DNA of 17,488 nucleotides from DATFKA01 sp042095835 (GTDB taxonomy: Bacteria > Bacteroidota > Bacteroidia > Chitinophagales > Saprospiraceae): contig JBELML010000135.1 in assembly GCA_042095835.1 (NCBI GenBank), positions 1-17,488 on the forward strand. The letters are read 5' to 3'. Positions 1 through 9,378 of the stretch are shown here, piece by piece. The position numbers were made by a program, and so were the translations under genes. Numbering within the stretch: position 1 is the first letter of the stretch; the number at the start of each line of letters is the position of its first letter. A model generated the notes under the pieces. It worked only from the letters and a program-made list of their open reading frames with translations. It made no database searches and had not been told where the DNA came from.

Positions 1-2341
1 AGTGACGGTGACAGATGAACAAGGTTGTATTGGAGTAGATTCCTTTATGGTGACGGTAAGCGATGAATTAATGCCTCAGATTAGTGGCACGGCCAGTTTA
101 TGTTCGGGTGATTCTACGGAACTATCGGTTGGTGATTTTTCCAGTTATGTATGGTCGACTAATGAAACAAGTGCTACCATCACAGTGAGTGAAAGTGGCA
201 CCTATTCAGTGACAGTGACAGATGAACAAGGTTGTATTGGAGCGGACTCCTTTATGGTGACGGTAAGCAATGAATTAATGCCCCAGATTAGTGGTACGGC
301 TAGTTTGTGTTCGGGCGATTCTACGGAGTTGTCAGTTGGCGATTTTGCGAGTTACGAATGGTCAACGGCAGAGACGAGTGCTACGATTACGGTGAGTGAA
401 AGTGGTACTTATTCAGTGACGGTTACGGATGAACAAGGTTGTATTGGAGTAGACTCCTTTATGGTGACGGTAAGCGATGAATTAATGCCTCAGATCAGTG
501 GTACGGCCAGTTTATGTGCAGGTGATTCTACGGAGCTGTCGGTTGGAGATTTTGCTAGTTATGCATGGTCGACTAATGAGACAAGTGCTACCATCACAGT
601 GAGTGAAAGCGGTACCTATTCAGTAACGGTTACGGATGAACAAGGTTGTGTTGGCGTTGACACCTTTATGGTGAAGGTAAGCGATGAATTAATGCCTCAG
701 ATTAGTGGCACGGCCAATTTATGTGCAGGAGATTCTACGGAGCTGTCGGTTGGAGATTTTGCGAGTTATGCATGGTCGATCAATGAGACGAGTGCTACAA
801 TTACTGTAGGTACAAGTGGCACCTATTCAGTGACAGTTACGGATGAACAAGGTTGTATTGGCATAGACACCTTTATGGTGAAGGTAAGCGATGAATTAAT
901 GCCTCAGATTAGTGGCACGGCCAGTTTATGTGCAGGCGATTCTACGGAGTTATCGGTTGGCGATTTTTCCAGTTATGCATGGTCAACAAATGAAACGAGT
1001 GCTACCATCACAGTGAGTGAAAGCGGTACCTACTCGGTAACGGTAACGGATGGCCAAGGTTGTATTGGAGTAGACACCTTTATGGTGACGATAAGTGATG
1101 AATTAATGCCCCAGATTAGTGGCACCGCCAGTTTGTGTGCAGGTGATTCTACGGAACTGTCGGTTGGCGATTTTGCCAGTTATGCATGGTCAACAGCAGA
1201 GACGAGTGCTGCAATCATGGCGAATACAAGTGGCACCTATTCAGTGACAGTTACGGATGAACAAGGTTGTATTGGCATAGACTCCTTTATGGTGACAGTT
1301 AGCGATGAATTAATGTCTCAGATTAGTGGCACGGCCAGTTTGTGTGCAGGAGATTCTACGGAGCTGTCGGTTGGTGATTTTGCCAGCTATCAATGGTCAA
1401 CAGCTGCTACGAGTGCTACCATTATAGTGAATACAAGTGGCACCTATTCAGTGACGGTTACAGATGATCAAGGTTGTATTGGCATAGACTCCTTTATGGT
1501 GATGGTAAGCGATGAACTAATGCCTCAGATTAGTGGCACGGCCAATTTATGTGCAGGAGATTCTACGGAGCTATCGGTCGGTGATTTTGCCAGCTATCAA
1601 TGGTCAACAGCTGCTACGAGTGCTACGATTACGGTGAGTGAAAGTGGCACCTATTCAGTGACAGTGACAGATGAACAAGGTTGTATTGGAGTAGACTCCT
1701 TTATGGTGACGGTAAGTGATGAACTAATGCCTCAGATTAGTGGCATGGCTAGTTTGTGTGCAGGTGATTCTACGGACCTGTCGGTTGGAGATTTTGCGAG
1801 TTATGCATGGTCAACAGCAGAGACGAGTGCTACAATCATGGTGAGTGCAAGTGGTACTTATTCAGTGACGGTGACAGATGGGCAAGGCTGTGTTGGAGTG
1901 GACACCTTTATGGTGACGGTAAGTGATGAACTAATGCCTCAGATTAGTGGCACGGCCAGTTTGTGTGCGGGTGATTCTACAGAGTTGTCGGTTGGTGATT
2001 TTGCGAGTTATGCATGGTCAACAGCAGAGACGAGTGCTACAATCATGGTGAGTGCAAGTGGTACTTATTCAGTGACGGTGACAGATGGGCAAGGCTGTGT
2101 TGGAGTGGACACCTTTATGGTGACGGTAAGTGATGAACTAATGCCTCAGATTAGTGGCACGGCCAGTTTGTGTGCGGGTGATTCTACAGAGTTGTCGGTT
2201 GGTGATTTTGCGAGTTATGCATGGTCAACAGCAGAGACGAGTGCTACAATCATGGTGAGTGCAAGTGGTACTTATTCAGTAACGGTAACGGATGGCCAAG
2301 GTTGTGTTGGAGTAGACACCTTTATGGTGACGGTAAGTGAT
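1..2341 (+). repeat. Tandem array of 207-bp repeats inside the giant surface-protein gene
   Basis: The sequence encoding DELMPQISG recurs every 207 bp, at about 63, 270, 477, 684, 891, 1098, 1305, 1512, 1719, 1926 and 2133, with a diverged DPLMPEISG copy at about 2340. Identity is very high at DNA level, including synonymous sites. The stretch 1790-2073 matches 1997-2280 without a mismatch (284 bp). Two short variable spots, after WS (TNE, TAE, TAA, INE) and before SGTYS (VSE, VNT, VGT, VSA, ANT), occur in different combinations in different units. This mosaic pattern fits unequal recombination or gene conversion. The array continues beyond the left edge of the window. Confidence 0.95.
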
Positions 2342-3703
2342 CCCTTAATGCCGGAAATTAGTGGAGCATCGAGTATCTGCGCTAGAGAATCTACCGTTTT
2401 ATCAGTAGGTGATTTTGCTGCTTATGCCTGGTCTACTGGAGATAATAGCCCAAGTATCAACGTTACTCAAAGTGGTACTTATCAAGTTACAGTAACAAAT
2501 TCCGAAGGTTGCTCAGCAGTAGATGCCTTTGAGCTTTCTGTTTTGGCCAGCCCCTCGCCCTCTATTTTCGGAGACTTTAGTATTTGTTTGGGCGATACGA
2601 CAGTGCTTTCTACCTCTAATTTTGAAACCTACCTTTGGTCAACGGGCGAAACAAGCCAATCTATTGCTGTGATAGAACCTGGTAATTACAGCATTACCGT
2701 GACCAATATCAATGGATGTGAAGGTACTGCCCAGTTTACGGTTAGTAATAGCAATAGCATCAATGTGAATATCCAAGCAGATACTTCTTTTTGCGAGGGA
2801 GAAACAACAGCGCTCACGGTAGGAAACTTTGATCAATACGTCTGGTCTACTGGCGAAACAAGCCCAACTATCACGATCGCTGAATCTGGTCTTATTAGTG
2901 TCACCGTCACCGATGTAGCAGGCTGTAGAGGTACTGCTCAAATCAATATCGAGGTGTTACCAGCTCCTGATCCAATGATTAGTGCAGATAGCATCGATTG
3001 TATAGGTGGAACTACTGTACTCCATTTGAATTCGGACTTCCCCAATTTAGCCTGGGACTTTCCAATGAACACCAGCCAAATTAACTTCATCTCTCGAACA
3101 GAAATAGAGGTTGGTGGCGGTGGTATTTATTCCGTATTTGTAGTAGGAGAGAATGGCTGTGAAGCTACCGATAGCTTCTTAGTCTATGAGCCAGATCAGA
3201 TCATGATTGAACCCGTTTTGATTATTGATCAGCTTGACGATACCTTGGGCGCAATCGAAATTGAAGTGCGAGGTGGAACGCCGCCCTACAAATATTCTTG
3301 GTTTAATGAACTGGGGAATACGATTTCATCAGATTCGAATCTTTATGAAATCCCACAAGGAATATATGGCCTGCTGGTTGAGGATGCCAATGCTTGTACC
3401 CAGGCTATAGAAAATATTGCAGTTGGGTTTGTGACGAACACTGAAGATTTGTTGCAAGAGATTGGATTCGAAATTTATCCCAATCCAAGTTTAGATATCT
3501 TTAATTTAAGATGGAATAATCAACTCCAGCACCAACTCCAATTAAAAGTCTTGAACTTAATGGGGGAGGTGGTTTACGATCAAAAAATAGCTCAAGGAGA
3601 TAATAAAATGGAATTAGATTTAAGTACTATGCCTAAAGGTACCTACTTTCTACTCCTACAAGATGAGCAACGTGTGTATACAAGAAAAATAATTTTACAA
3701 TAG
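2..3703 (+). CDS. Giant T9SS-secreted repeat protein (adhesin-like), 5' end missing
   Basis: The reading frame is open from the window edge, so this is the C-terminal 1233 residues of a longer protein and the true start lies upstream. About residues 1-780 are near-identical 69-residue Ig/PKD-like units. Each has a Cys in the SLCAGDST segment, a Trp in the WST segment, a GTYSVTVTD strand and a second Cys in QGC. Three or four diverged units follow (about 780-1060), then an SprB-like segment (about 1065-1140; GGTPPYKYSW). The end is a type A T9SS sorting domain (about 1150-1233) with FEIYPNPS, a GEVVYDQ strand and the terminal RKIIL strand. Such proteins are exported by T9SS and usually attached to the cell surface; a role in adhesion or gliding is inferred. 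The stop codon directly abuts the next start, suggesting co-transcription. The fold and secretion route are well supported; the ligand is unknown. Confidence 0.9.
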   Translation: MTVTDEQGCIGVDSFMVTVSDELMPQISGTASLCSGDSTELSVGDFSSYVWSTNETSATITVSESGTYSVTVTDEQGCIGADSFMVTVSNELMPQISGTASLCSGDSTELSVGDFASYEWSTAETSATITVSESGTYSVTVTDEQGCIGVDSFMVTVSDELMPQISGTASLCAGDSTELSVGDFASYAWSTNETSATITVSESGTYSVTVTDEQGCVGVDTFMVKVSDELMPQISGTANLCAGDSTELSVGDFASYAWSINETSATITVGTSGTYSVTVTDEQGCIGIDTFMVKVSDELMPQISGTASLCAGDSTELSVGDFSSYAWSTNETSATITVSESGTYSVTVTDGQGCIGVDTFMVTISDELMPQISGTASLCAGDSTELSVGDFASYAWSTAETSAAIMANTSGTYSVTVTDEQGCIGIDSFMVTVSDELMSQISGTASLCAGDSTELSVGDFASYQWSTAATSATIIVNTSGTYSVTVTDDQGCIGIDSFMVMVSDELMPQISGTANLCAGDSTELSVGDFASYQWSTAATSATITVSESGTYSVTVTDEQGCIGVDSFMVTVSDELMPQISGMASLCAGDSTDLSVGDFASYAWSTAETSATIMVSASGTYSVTVTDGQGCVGVDTFMVTVSDELMPQISGTASLCAGDSTELSVGDFASYAWSTAETSATIMVSASGTYSVTVTDGQGCVGVDTFMVTVSDELMPQISGTASLCAGDSTELSVGDFASYAWSTAETSATIMVSASGTYSVTVTDGQGCVGVDTFMVTVSDPLMPEISGASSICARESTVLSVGDFAAYAWSTGDNSPSINVTQSGTYQVTVTNSEGCSAVDAFELSVLASPSPSIFGDFSICLGDTTVLSTSNFETYLWSTGETSQSIAVIEPGNYSITVTNINGCEGTAQFTVSNSNSINVNIQADTSFCEGETTALTVGNFDQYVWSTGETSPTITIAESGLISVTVTDVAGCRGTAQINIEVLPAPDPMISADSIDCIGGTTVLHLNSDFPNLAWDFPMNTSQINFISRTEIEVGGGGIYSVFVVGENGCEATDSFLVYEPDQIMIEPVLIIDQLDDTLGAIEIEVRGGTPPYKYSWFNELGNTISSDSNLYEIPQGIYGLLVEDANACTQAIENIAVGFVTNTEDLLQEIGFEIYPNPSLDIFNLRWNNQLQHQLQLKVLNLMGEVVYDQKIAQGDNKMELDLSTMPKGTYFLLLQDEQRVYTRKIILQ

Positions 3704-5425
3704 ATGAATTTAAACTGGAAAGACGATGGTTTCTTATGCTTCCTTTTATTAGGATTGCTTTCCATCGGCGGTATAATACAATCTTGCGAAGATCCTTTTG
3801 AGGAGTTGATTTTTGCAGAAGCCTTTACGGAAAGTGCCCAGAGGATCGGTATTGATTCGGTCATCGTCAATATCCGTATAGATGGTATCGGAGAAAAGTC
3901 TTTTTCACGAGACCAATCTATTTCGTATGGAGTAGCTTGGAGTGAAACGAATACGCTACCGACTATCAATGATGAGACCACTAATGCACCTCAAGAGGAA
4001 CTGGCAGACAATGTTTTTTCAATACTTTTGCCTAATCTTTCAGTAACAACAGATTATTACTACCGAGCCTATATACAGATTGATGATCGAATTAATTATG
4101 GAGAAGTAAGAAATTTCAACCTTAGTAAAGAAGACTTGACCATACAAGTAGGAAATAATTCCTTTGAAAATGATAGAATCACCATTTCTGCTATTCTAGG
4201 CTTCACTTTTGGGCCCATCGAAGATCATGGCTTTGTTTATGCTACTCAGCAAACTTTCCCTGGGCTGATTGATTCTACCCTTGTTTATTCCTTAGGCCAA
4301 AGATCAATTGTTGGAGAGTATACCTCTATTATTACCGTACCAGAGTTTAATACGGATTATTATGTATGGCCTTATGCTGTACTCAATGGAGAGGTCATTC
4401 TAGGAGAAAGGCAAAAGTATGAAATCAAAGGTGGCTGGCGAATTTATGCACAGGATGAAAACTTTGAGCTCATCGATCCTAAGGCTGTAGTTATTGGTGA
4501 TCAAGCTTTAATTGGTTTTGGTTGTTTGGGCGAATGCTCCGATGCTGATGCCAATGCCACTAATAATTATCTAGAGTTTGACCCCGCTACAGATTTTGGA
4601 AAATCAAGTTTGGAAAGATTAAGAATCCCTACTGCTCGCCGACCACGTGGCCGAAGGGAAGGGGCTTTTTTCCAAAGTGGGGATACCCTTTATTATGGTC
4701 TTGGCAGTGTCAATTCAGTATATCAGAATGATTTTTGGGTGTTTGATCTTGCAAGCCTGACTTGGTCCTTGATCAATACGGTTGAAGATGATCTTTTGAG
4801 AGAAAACGCCATTGGCTTCAAGGTCAAGGAGTCCGTTTATCTTGGTTCAGGAGCTAATGTGAATCGACCAAATTCCGATTTTTTAAATGACTATCAGAAG
4901 TTCAATTTGACTACCGGAATGTGGTCCATATTACCTGATGCCGATTTGCCACTTTTTCGTAATGGAAACGTTTTCAATAATAGCGGTAGGAATAATACTG
5001 CGCTTATAGAAGTAGACGGTAGAATATTTGCTGGCTTTGGTACACTAAATGATGACCTCTGGGAATTTGATAAAACAAACGAAACTTGGGAATATGCAGG
5101 CACCTACTCTATCCCTACCAGTAGTTCCATCCATTCGATGGTGATCGGAGGTCGAGTCTTTCTAGGTTTAGATCGTGAAGCAAGCTTCAGGTTAACCAGG
5201 GTCTTGAGTACACCGGCCTCTAATCGTACCTGGTTTGAATTTATTCCACCCGATCCAGGGATGACCAATGGACAACTCATCGAGGTTCAGACTTTCCCAG
5301 ATTATGGAGATCCATTTAATGTAATGAACGCCACTTTTTCTATTGGAGATGCCGGCTACTTAATTGCTACCGACAATGATGACGTCAGTACAGACATCTG
5401 GCAATATGTCCCCAACCAAAACTAA
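3704..5425 (+). CDS. Surface lipoprotein with FnIII-like segments and a Kelch-like beta-propeller
   Basis: A 573-residue protein. The hydrophobic stretch at residues 9-27 ends in IQSC, a lipobox with Cys28 as the lipidated residue. The acidic residues that follow (EDPFEE) resemble the export signal that sends Bacteroidota lipoproteins to the outer face of the outer membrane. Two segments (about 74-145 and 172-235) have the GxxxS...TDYYYRAY pattern of FnIII-like domains common in this phylum. Residues about 245-570 hold Kelch-type blades, for example NDFWVFDLASLTW, NDYQKFNLTTGMW and DDLWEFDKTNETW. The ATG follows the upstream stop with no gap and lies 3 nt before the next gene, so it probably belongs to one operon. 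A binding or scaffold role at the surface is inferred; no catalytic site is recognised. Confidence 0.82.
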   Translation: MNLNWKDDGFLCFLLLGLLSIGGIIQSCEDPFEELIFAEAFTESAQRIGIDSVIVNIRIDGIGEKSFSRDQSISYGVAWSETNTLPTINDETTNAPQEELADNVFSILLPNLSVTTDYYYRAYIQIDDRINYGEVRNFNLSKEDLTIQVGNNSFENDRITISAILGFTFGPIEDHGFVYATQQTFPGLIDSTLVYSLGQRSIVGEYTSIITVPEFNTDYYVWPYAVLNGEVILGERQKYEIKGGWRIYAQDENFELIDPKAVVIGDQALIGFGCLGECSDADANATNNYLEFDPATDFGKSSLERLRIPTARRPRGRREGAFFQSGDTLYYGLGSVNSVYQNDFWVFDLASLTWSLINTVEDDLLRENAIGFKVKESVYLGSGANVNRPNSDFLNDYQKFNLTTGMWSILPDADLPLFRNGNVFNNSGRNNTALIEVDGRIFAGFGTLNDDLWEFDKTNETWEYAGTYSIPTSSSIHSMVIGGRVFLGLDREASFRLTRVLSTPASNRTWFEFIPPDPGMTNGQLIEVQTFPDYGDPFNVMNATFSIGDAGYLIATDNDDVSTDIWQYVPNQN

Positions 5426-5428
5426 ACA

Positions 5429-6262
5429 ATGATGCGCATTTTACTATATCTATGCTTTCTTTGCTTGGGCACATCGCTACAAGCACAACTGCAAAATCCC
5501 TTTTTCAGAGACTTAGCAGCCATTGATTTTCAACTCAAAAATGAAAACCTAGCCTTCCAGATTGACCAACTGTCAACTCGGTTTTCCCAAGATGGGTATC
5601 AACCGTACGCTATTAGTAGTTTGGTGGTAGAAAAAGGAGATTTGAAAATTCAATTTCAAGCCAATTTGGTGGCTGACGAAGTACTCGATTACCAGGTGAG
5701 TCTGGCCTTACAAGACCATTTGGGCCGCTTGGTTTTGGGAAGCCCTAAAACTTTGCGATTAGAGGATAATGCTACCATCGCCTGGAAAGATTTTATAGAA
5801 GCTGATTATCCTTTGGATAAAGACCTAAAGCTACTTGTAAAAATGGAACTGGCAGGCAATATCTGTGACGAAGTACCAGCATTTACCTTTGGGGAAAAAC
5901 TGCCTTACGTTGGTGCTTTGGCCGTCGGGTCGGGCCTAATCCTCGCAGGGCTATTATCGCGTGATCGAGCCCAACGAGATAATGATAACTACGTTTTTGA
6001 CTGGCAGAATAATAACGGAATTGAGGACGGTCAGGTCTTTGCTAATATTTCTAACCAATGGGACGATTACCAAACTTTTACCATTATTGGGGCTTCGGTT
6101 TTAGCACTAGATGCGGTGATTTATTGGTTGGTCCCTCGAAAGAAGTATAAAAAAGAGCTAGCACTTTATGAAAATTATTGCCAGCCCAGAACTCAAATAC
6201 GGGTGCATCCTACCCTTGACCTCAACTCCGGTGTCGGTTACAAAATCCAATTAAAGTTTTAA
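5429..6262 (+). CDS. Exported envelope protein of unknown function
   Basis: I do not recognise the family. The 277-residue product starts with a clear signal peptide (about residues 1-20, ending LQAQ). A beta-rich soluble part follows (about 21-150). Two hydrophobic stretches (about 158-176 and 217-235) flank a polar, Asn/Asp-rich loop and could be membrane helices. Cys146 and Cys251 could form a disulfide. The C-terminus is an amphipathic strand ending in Phe, as in some outer-membrane proteins. ATG at 5429 is followed immediately by a second ATG at 5432, and either could be used. Gaps of 3 nt upstream and 2 nt downstream place it in the same operon as the Kelch lipoprotein and the WD40 protein, so a shared envelope role is likely. 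Confidence 0.7.
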   Translation: MMRILLYLCFLCLGTSLQAQLQNPFFRDLAAIDFQLKNENLAFQIDQLSTRFSQDGYQPYAISSLVVEKGDLKIQFQANLVADEVLDYQVSLALQDHLGRLVLGSPKTLRLEDNATIAWKDFIEADYPLDKDLKLLVKMELAGNICDEVPAFTFGEKLPYVGALAVGSGLILAGLLSRDRAQRDNDNYVFDWQNNNGIEDGQVFANISNQWDDYQTFTIIGASVLALDAVIYWLVPRKKYKKELALYENYCQPRTQIRVHPTLDLNSGVGYKIQLKF

Positions 6263-6264
6263 GC

Positions 6265-7959
6265 ATGCACAGAATCATCTCAACCATATGTTTACTCGCT
6301 GCTTTGAGCTGGCCGAATTTGTCCAATGCACAAACGAGCTACCGGGTCTTCCTGGAAAATGGCAAAGCAGCCTACAATACCCTCAATTTTGAAGCGGCGA
6401 TCAATCAATTTGAGGCCGCCAAAATTAGTTCGCCTCCTGCCGACTCTATCCCAGTGATCGATGATTGGATCCAAAAAAGCCAAAGAGGCTATATCGATGC
6501 GATTACTGCCGCTAGAGATGCCGCAATGCGAGAGGAGCGCGCTAAAGATTCCGCCCTGGTTATCGCCCAAACCAATGAGCTATTACTTATCTCTGGAAAT
6601 GAGCGGGAAGCCGAGCGATACGAAGTGGCTATGATACTTGCTTATGCAGGTAGAAAAAATGCAGATGAGCGAAGTATCAACAACCTGGAAACGACCTTTG
6701 GTCAAGCCGTATATCAGTATTTTTCCAAAACCATTTCCCTAGGCCAAAATGCACCCATCTACAGTTTTGCGCCCGAATCCTTTAGAGAACAAGTCCTCTT
6801 TGAAGCTAGCCAAGGGCTTATTCTAGGTGTCAATGCAAATGCTCTTTTGCAGGAAGCCGAACTCACGATTAGTACACTCGATGGCCACAAAGATTATATA
6901 GAGCATTTGGCCACCAATACCCAAGGGGCAGCACTAGTTTCCAGTGGTATGGATAGTACGGCTTTTGTCTGGGATATCGAACGAGGAAGTGCAAAAGCAC
7001 TAAGCAATCATCGTGGGCGAGTGCTTTTTTCTACGATCAGTAATGACGCGCAACAAATTCTCACTTGTTCGGCCGACGGTACTGCTAATGTTTGGAGTAA
7101 AAATGGAGAATTATTACAGACCTTATCCGGGCATCAAGGGCCCATTTACCAAGGGAGTTTTCTGCCAAACGGCAAAATAGCAACGCGCTCTTTCGATCAC
7201 TCTGTTATGATTTGGAAGTCGAACGGACAAATAGATGCCAAGATTCAATCTGCTGAGGGAGCCTATCTGAGTGATTATGCTTATTTGCCAAATAGCCAAT
7301 TATTCTTAACCCTGAATAAAAAGGGCAGCATTGAGGTATTTAATAAAAAGGGGGAACTTAGTCAAACGTATAAAAACGTGGCGTCACCAATCCTTCGATT
7401 CACGGTTAGTGCAGAAGATAATGTACTCTTACTGACCGAGCAAAACCAATTGCTAAGTTATAATCCAATCAGTGGCATAGTCAATAAAGATTTCTTATTG
7501 CCTTTTGATAACACCTCCTTTCTCAAGTATGAGCAGGATGTTGAAATATTGATTGCCGCTTCTTCTTCGGGAAATATTCTACTCCGATGGCCAAACGATC
7601 AAGAATTAACTATCGCCGGAGATGGCCCAGTTTTGGATGTGAAAATCAACAAGGCTAGCGATCACTTTTTGGTGACCACTACGGATGGCAAAAGTCGTCT
7701 TTATGATCAAAAGGGGACTTTTTTATACGAAGTTGATCTCAATTCCGACAATCCTATACCAAGCGTTTTCTCCGCAGATGGGCATTTTTTGGTGGCGGCG
7801 ATCGATGACAATTCAAGTATCCGAGTAAGCCCTATTCCGGAGGTGGCTTGGTCCTATCTGAATAATGTGGAGCCTACTTGGCAGTCCACCTTGGTTGAGC
7901 TTACCAAAAAGCTAAAAGAGGATCAAAATATTGACCTTGAAAGGATTCTAAAGGAATAA
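6265..7959 (+). CDS. Exported TPR plus WD40-propeller protein
   Basis: A 564-residue protein with a Sec signal peptide (about 1-22, ending SNA). A TPR-like pair of helices follows (about 25-60; YRVFLENGKAAYNTLNFEAA), then a helical, charged linker (about 75-200). From about residue 206 there are WD40 blades with recognisable GH and WD/W-x-K ends: LDGHKDY...VWDIE, LSNHRGR...NVWSK, LSGHQGP...MIWKS. Later blades are more diverged. WD40 propellers bind proteins, so a periplasmic or surface scaffold or sensor role is likely. The helical linker and propeller resemble the C-terminal half of bacterial nSTAND1-WD40 proteins. That is notable because an nSTAND1 gene lies two genes downstream, but this protein has its own export signal. 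It is the last gene of the first block; 72 bp separate it from the TIR operon. Confidence 0.83.
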   Translation: MHRIISTICLLAALSWPNLSNAQTSYRVFLENGKAAYNTLNFEAAINQFEAAKISSPPADSIPVIDDWIQKSQRGYIDAITAARDAAMREERAKDSALVIAQTNELLLISGNEREAERYEVAMILAYAGRKNADERSINNLETTFGQAVYQYFSKTISLGQNAPIYSFAPESFREQVLFEASQGLILGVNANALLQEAELTISTLDGHKDYIEHLATNTQGAALVSSGMDSTAFVWDIERGSAKALSNHRGRVLFSTISNDAQQILTCSADGTANVWSKNGELLQTLSGHQGPIYQGSFLPNGKIATRSFDHSVMIWKSNGQIDAKIQSAEGAYLSDYAYLPNSQLFLTLNKKGSIEVFNKKGELSQTYKNVASPILRFTVSAEDNVLLLTEQNQLLSYNPISGIVNKDFLLPFDNTSFLKYEQDVEILIAASSSGNILLRWPNDQELTIAGDGPVLDVKINKASDHFLVTTTDGKSRLYDQKGTFLYEVDLNSDNPIPSVFSADGHFLVAAIDDNSSIRVSPIPEVAWSYLNNVEPTWQSTLVELTKKLKEDQNIDLERILKE

Positions 7960-8031
7960 GTAGGCGCTTAAGCTCTAATTTTTTAAATTTAGCCTGCTAC
8001 AACACAAATCCACCAACAGAAATCCTATTCG
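7960..8031 (+). promoter_or_regulatory. Gap between the two gene blocks, possible weak promoter for the TIR/STAND operon
   Basis: This 72-bp gap is the only sizeable break between genes from 2 to 11449. It contains TAAATTTA (7984-7991), close to the Bacteroidota -7 element TAnnTTTG, but no TTTG at the expected -33 distance. No hairpin terminator is visible. Read-through from the upstream block therefore remains possible. Confidence 0.3.
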
Positions 8032-9378
8032 ATGCTGCCAAGTGATTGGAAAAAGATAGAACGACGATTTAAAAACGAGCGAGGCTTTGTTTTTTTGGGG
8101 CCGCGTTTGGCGAGTATTCAGAAAAAGGACCAGTGGTTTGTCTTAGAGGATGAATTGTCCGCTTATTTTATACAGACCTTAGAAGAGCTTTCTGTGCCCT
8201 TTGATGAGAAATCATCCAAGGATATGGCTTATCTATCCCAAAAGCTCTATTCTTCTAATCGAGTGAATACGAGGGTAGACATTGGTGATCTGGTCGATAT
8301 TTTTTTCGAAGAGCTAGATGATGATCATCCACAAGGTTCGCCAGCATCTATTTATCACCAAGTTGCAAAGCTACCCGTTCGGGCTTTTGTCAATACCACT
8401 TTTGATAGCTCGATTGTAAAAGCGCTGCGCGCCGCAGGTAAAAGGCCACAATTTTACTATTACAATTTTGCGCTGCTAGATGGGAGTTGGCGTCAAATTG
8501 GTAAACATAATGCTCCAAAGATTAATATCGATGAGATCAGCATCGAGTCACCTTTGGTCTTTAATCTTTTTGGCGTACGTGAAGAAGTAGAATCTCTAGT
8601 GGTTACCCAAATGGACCAAGTAGATTATATCAAGAATGTTCTTGGAGGCGAACCGCCATTACCGGATGCCCTGCTCAGTTTTTTTCATACCCAAAATAAA
8701 TCTTGCCTCTTTTTGGGCTATGATTTCAACAATTGGCAGTACCGCATGATCCTCAATAGCCTTAATTTGAGAGAGAGTGGTATCCATTTTGCGAGTACTG
8801 GAAAAGATCAAGTACCGAGCCAAGTCAATCAAGATTTTTATCAGGATATCAACTCCTTTGGCTTTGTTTTTTCTGATAAAGAAGCACCAGAATTTGTCAA
8901 GGATTTGAGTAGTAGAGTGGTGGAAGAAAAAGAAGTGCAGCAGGCCAAAATTCATGTCATTTATACAGTAGAAGATCAAGCCTATTGGAAAGAATTGGAG
9001 AAACATCTCTCTCCCATTAAGGAGTTCAAGATAACCGATTCAGGTATGATTGCGGCTACGGCCAAAAGATCAGAAGCCATTCAAAAATGGATTGCGGAGG
9101 CGGATCATATCTTGTTTTTGGTCAGTCCCGATTTCCTGGTCAACGAAGATATTCGAGCCATCGAAATGGAACAGGTCATTGCGAAAAGCAAAGCCAATCC
9201 AAACGTAAAAGTGATGCCTGTGCTTTTGAAACCGTCTCTGTGGAGAGAAGAGGAAGCTTACTGGCCGCTTATTCCACTCCCCGAAAACGAAGAGCCGGTA
9301 ACCAATGCTAGTCATTGGGGAGATGAAGACAAAGCGTATTTTGAAATTGTGCAAACCCTTAAAAATCGAATACTATAA
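8032..9378 (+). CDS. SIR2-like plus TIR domain protein, effector of an NLR-like module
   Basis: A 448-residue cytoplasmic protein with no signal peptide. Residues about 15-290 have the layout of SIR2-like domains: a glycine-loop region (FLGPRLAS, 22-29), LPVRAFVNTTFDSS (114-127) where families usually read TTNYD, PLVFNLFG (174-181) where they read KLHG, and FLGYDFNN (227-234). The usual Asn and His thus seem replaced by Thr123 and Phe180, suggesting an inactive NAD-binding or scaffold domain. Residues about 306-448 form a bacterial TIR domain: HVIYTVEDQAYWKEL, LFLVSPDFL, then Glu378 in AIEME as the candidate NADase residue, VMPVLLKPSLW and PLIPLPENEEPV. TIR domains of defence systems cleave NAD+ or make signalling nucleotides. 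The stop overlaps the next start (TAATG), implying coupled translation with the NTPase. SIR2 likeness rests on motif order only; the TIR call is firm. Confidence 0.83.
   Translation: MLPSDWKKIERRFKNERGFVFLGPRLASIQKKDQWFVLEDELSAYFIQTLEELSVPFDEKSSKDMAYLSQKLYSSNRVNTRVDIGDLVDIFFEELDDDHPQGSPASIYHQVAKLPVRAFVNTTFDSSIVKALRAAGKRPQFYYYNFALLDGSWRQIGKHNAPKINIDEISIESPLVFNLFGVREEVESLVVTQMDQVDYIKNVLGGEPPLPDALLSFFHTQNKSCLFLGYDFNNWQYRMILNSLNLRESGIHFASTGKDQVPSQVNQDFYQDINSFGFVFSDKEAPEFVKDLSSRVVEEKEVQQAKIHVIYTVEDQAYWKELEKHLSPIKEFKITDSGMIAATAKRSEAIQKWIAEADHILFLVSPDFLVNEDIRAIEMEQVIAKSKANPNVKVMPVLLKPSLWREEEAYWPLIPLPENEEPVTNASHWGDEDKAYFEIVQTLKNRIL

Noticed and set aside
1..2341. Regular repeats as a possible CRISPR array
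   Set aside because: The 207-bp periodicity is in an open coding frame, with no short repeats separated by unique spacers.
2639..2941. Leftward 100-codon frame inside the giant gene
   Set aside because: It is an antisense shadow of a strongly supported coding region, with no recognisable domain or start signal.
9070..9354. Leftward and alternative-frame ORFs within the TIR domain region
   Set aside because: They overlap the conserved TIR sequence and have low-complexity, domain-free translations.
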